Of a stretch of DNA of 64,000 bases, positions 63,881 to 64,000 are shown piece by piece; within the stretch, counting starts at the first letter, position 1; every line of letters starts with the position of its first letter. Origin of the DNA: Marinomonas polaris DSM 16579 (GTDB taxonomy: Bacteria; Pseudomonadota; Gammaproteobacteria; Pseudomonadales; Marinomonadaceae); contig NZ_FQVF01000019.1 of the NCBI RefSeq assembly GCF_900129155.1, forward strand, positions 47,609 to 111,608, in the 5' to 3' direction. The notes below the pieces were generated by a model. That model was given only the letters and a program-made list of their open reading frames with translations, was not told where the DNA came from and did not search any database. The position numbers were made by a program, and so were the translations under genes.

Positions 63881-64000
63881 GCTAAACGCTAAACGCTAAA
63901 CGCTAAACGGTGAACGGTGAACGGTGAACGGTGAACGGTGAACGGTGAACGGTGAACGGTGAACGGTGAACGGTGAACGGTGAACGGTGAACGGTGAACG
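63881..64000. repeat. Heptanucleotide tandem repeat (GCTAAAC)4 (GGTGAAC)13+
   Basis: Four exact GCTAAAC copies (63881-63908) pass into at least 13 exact GGTGAAC copies (63909-63999), and the run continues past the window. The two units share G-x-T-x-AAC. It lies about 170 bp upstream of the fliC2 sigma-28 promoter. A slipped-strand variable locus by nature; total length is unknown. Confidence 0.97.

Noticed and set aside
63881..64000. Iterons of a replication origin
   Set aside because: The 7-bp units are head-to-tail without spacers, no DnaA boxes or rep gene are seen nearby, and the surroundings are chromosomal flagellar genes.

Overview
The window looks like chromosome of a marine gammaproteobacterium of the Oceanospirillales, most likely Marinomonas or a close relative. 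This is inferred from gene content and order (trmJ/suhB, nudF-yqiB-yqiA-parE, a polar-flagellin cluster with pseudaminic acid genes, choline and polyamine uptake) and moderate GC content; no rRNA or tRNA gene is present to confirm it. No phage, plasmid, insertion sequence or CRISPR array was seen. Layout: 0.3-8.3 kb holds housekeeping genes: gnd, trmJ, suhB, an oxidoreductase with a histidine-rich tail, and a leftward run patB-like / DUF1801-like / fatty-acid hydroxylase / yceH. 8.6-12.4 kb is a choline uptake unit (betI, choXWV). 12.6-13.9 kb is a short-chain fatty acid transporter. 14.2-28.9 kb is a large putrescine/polyamine block: puuA1 divergent from puuB1; a leftward operon puuA2-potF-potG-potH-potI-amidotransferase; a LuxR-type regulator; a leftward puuC-puuB2 operon; and an MFS exporter. 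29-31.5 kb holds argO/argP and galU. 31.6-36.4 kb is the ytfQRT-yjfF sugar (galactofuranose-type) ABC importer. 36.6-43.3 kb holds an AEC transporter, a LysR/pirin pair, a siderophore-interacting protein, a methyltransferase and an aminotransferase. 43.5-49.6 kb is UPF0149, parE, yqiA, yqiB, an acyltransferase, nudF and tag. 49.8-63.6 kb is the flagellar filament region: pseB-pseC-pseF rightward, then leftward pseG-pseI-maf-fliT-fliS-fliD-flaG-fliC1, a 1.1-kb tandem-repeat array, and a second flagellin. The window ends inside a heptanucleotide repeat. How genes work together: the polyamine block imports putrescine (PotFGHI), gamma-glutamylates it (PuuA), oxidises it (PuuB, PuuC) and probably hydrolyses the product with the operon's amidotransferase. 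The pse genes make CMP-pseudaminic acid, which Maf probably transfers onto the flagellins secreted with the FliS and FliD helpers. The most notable observations are: (1) SuhB has lost most residues that coordinate catalytic metal, yet its leader carries an exact match to the rRNA antitermination boxA core, which suggests the protein survives for its RNA polymerase role and not as a phosphatase; (2) a shared palindrome lies in front of the puuA2-pot and puuCB operons flanking the LuxR gene; (3) a tandem array of about 226-bp units separates two flagellin genes that both have sigma-28 promoters; (4) a heptanucleotide repeat array lies upstream of fliC2; (5) a 24-codon reading frame sits behind a perfect 14-bp hairpin; and (6) a REP-like inverted pair supplies the C-terminal tail of a LysR protein.
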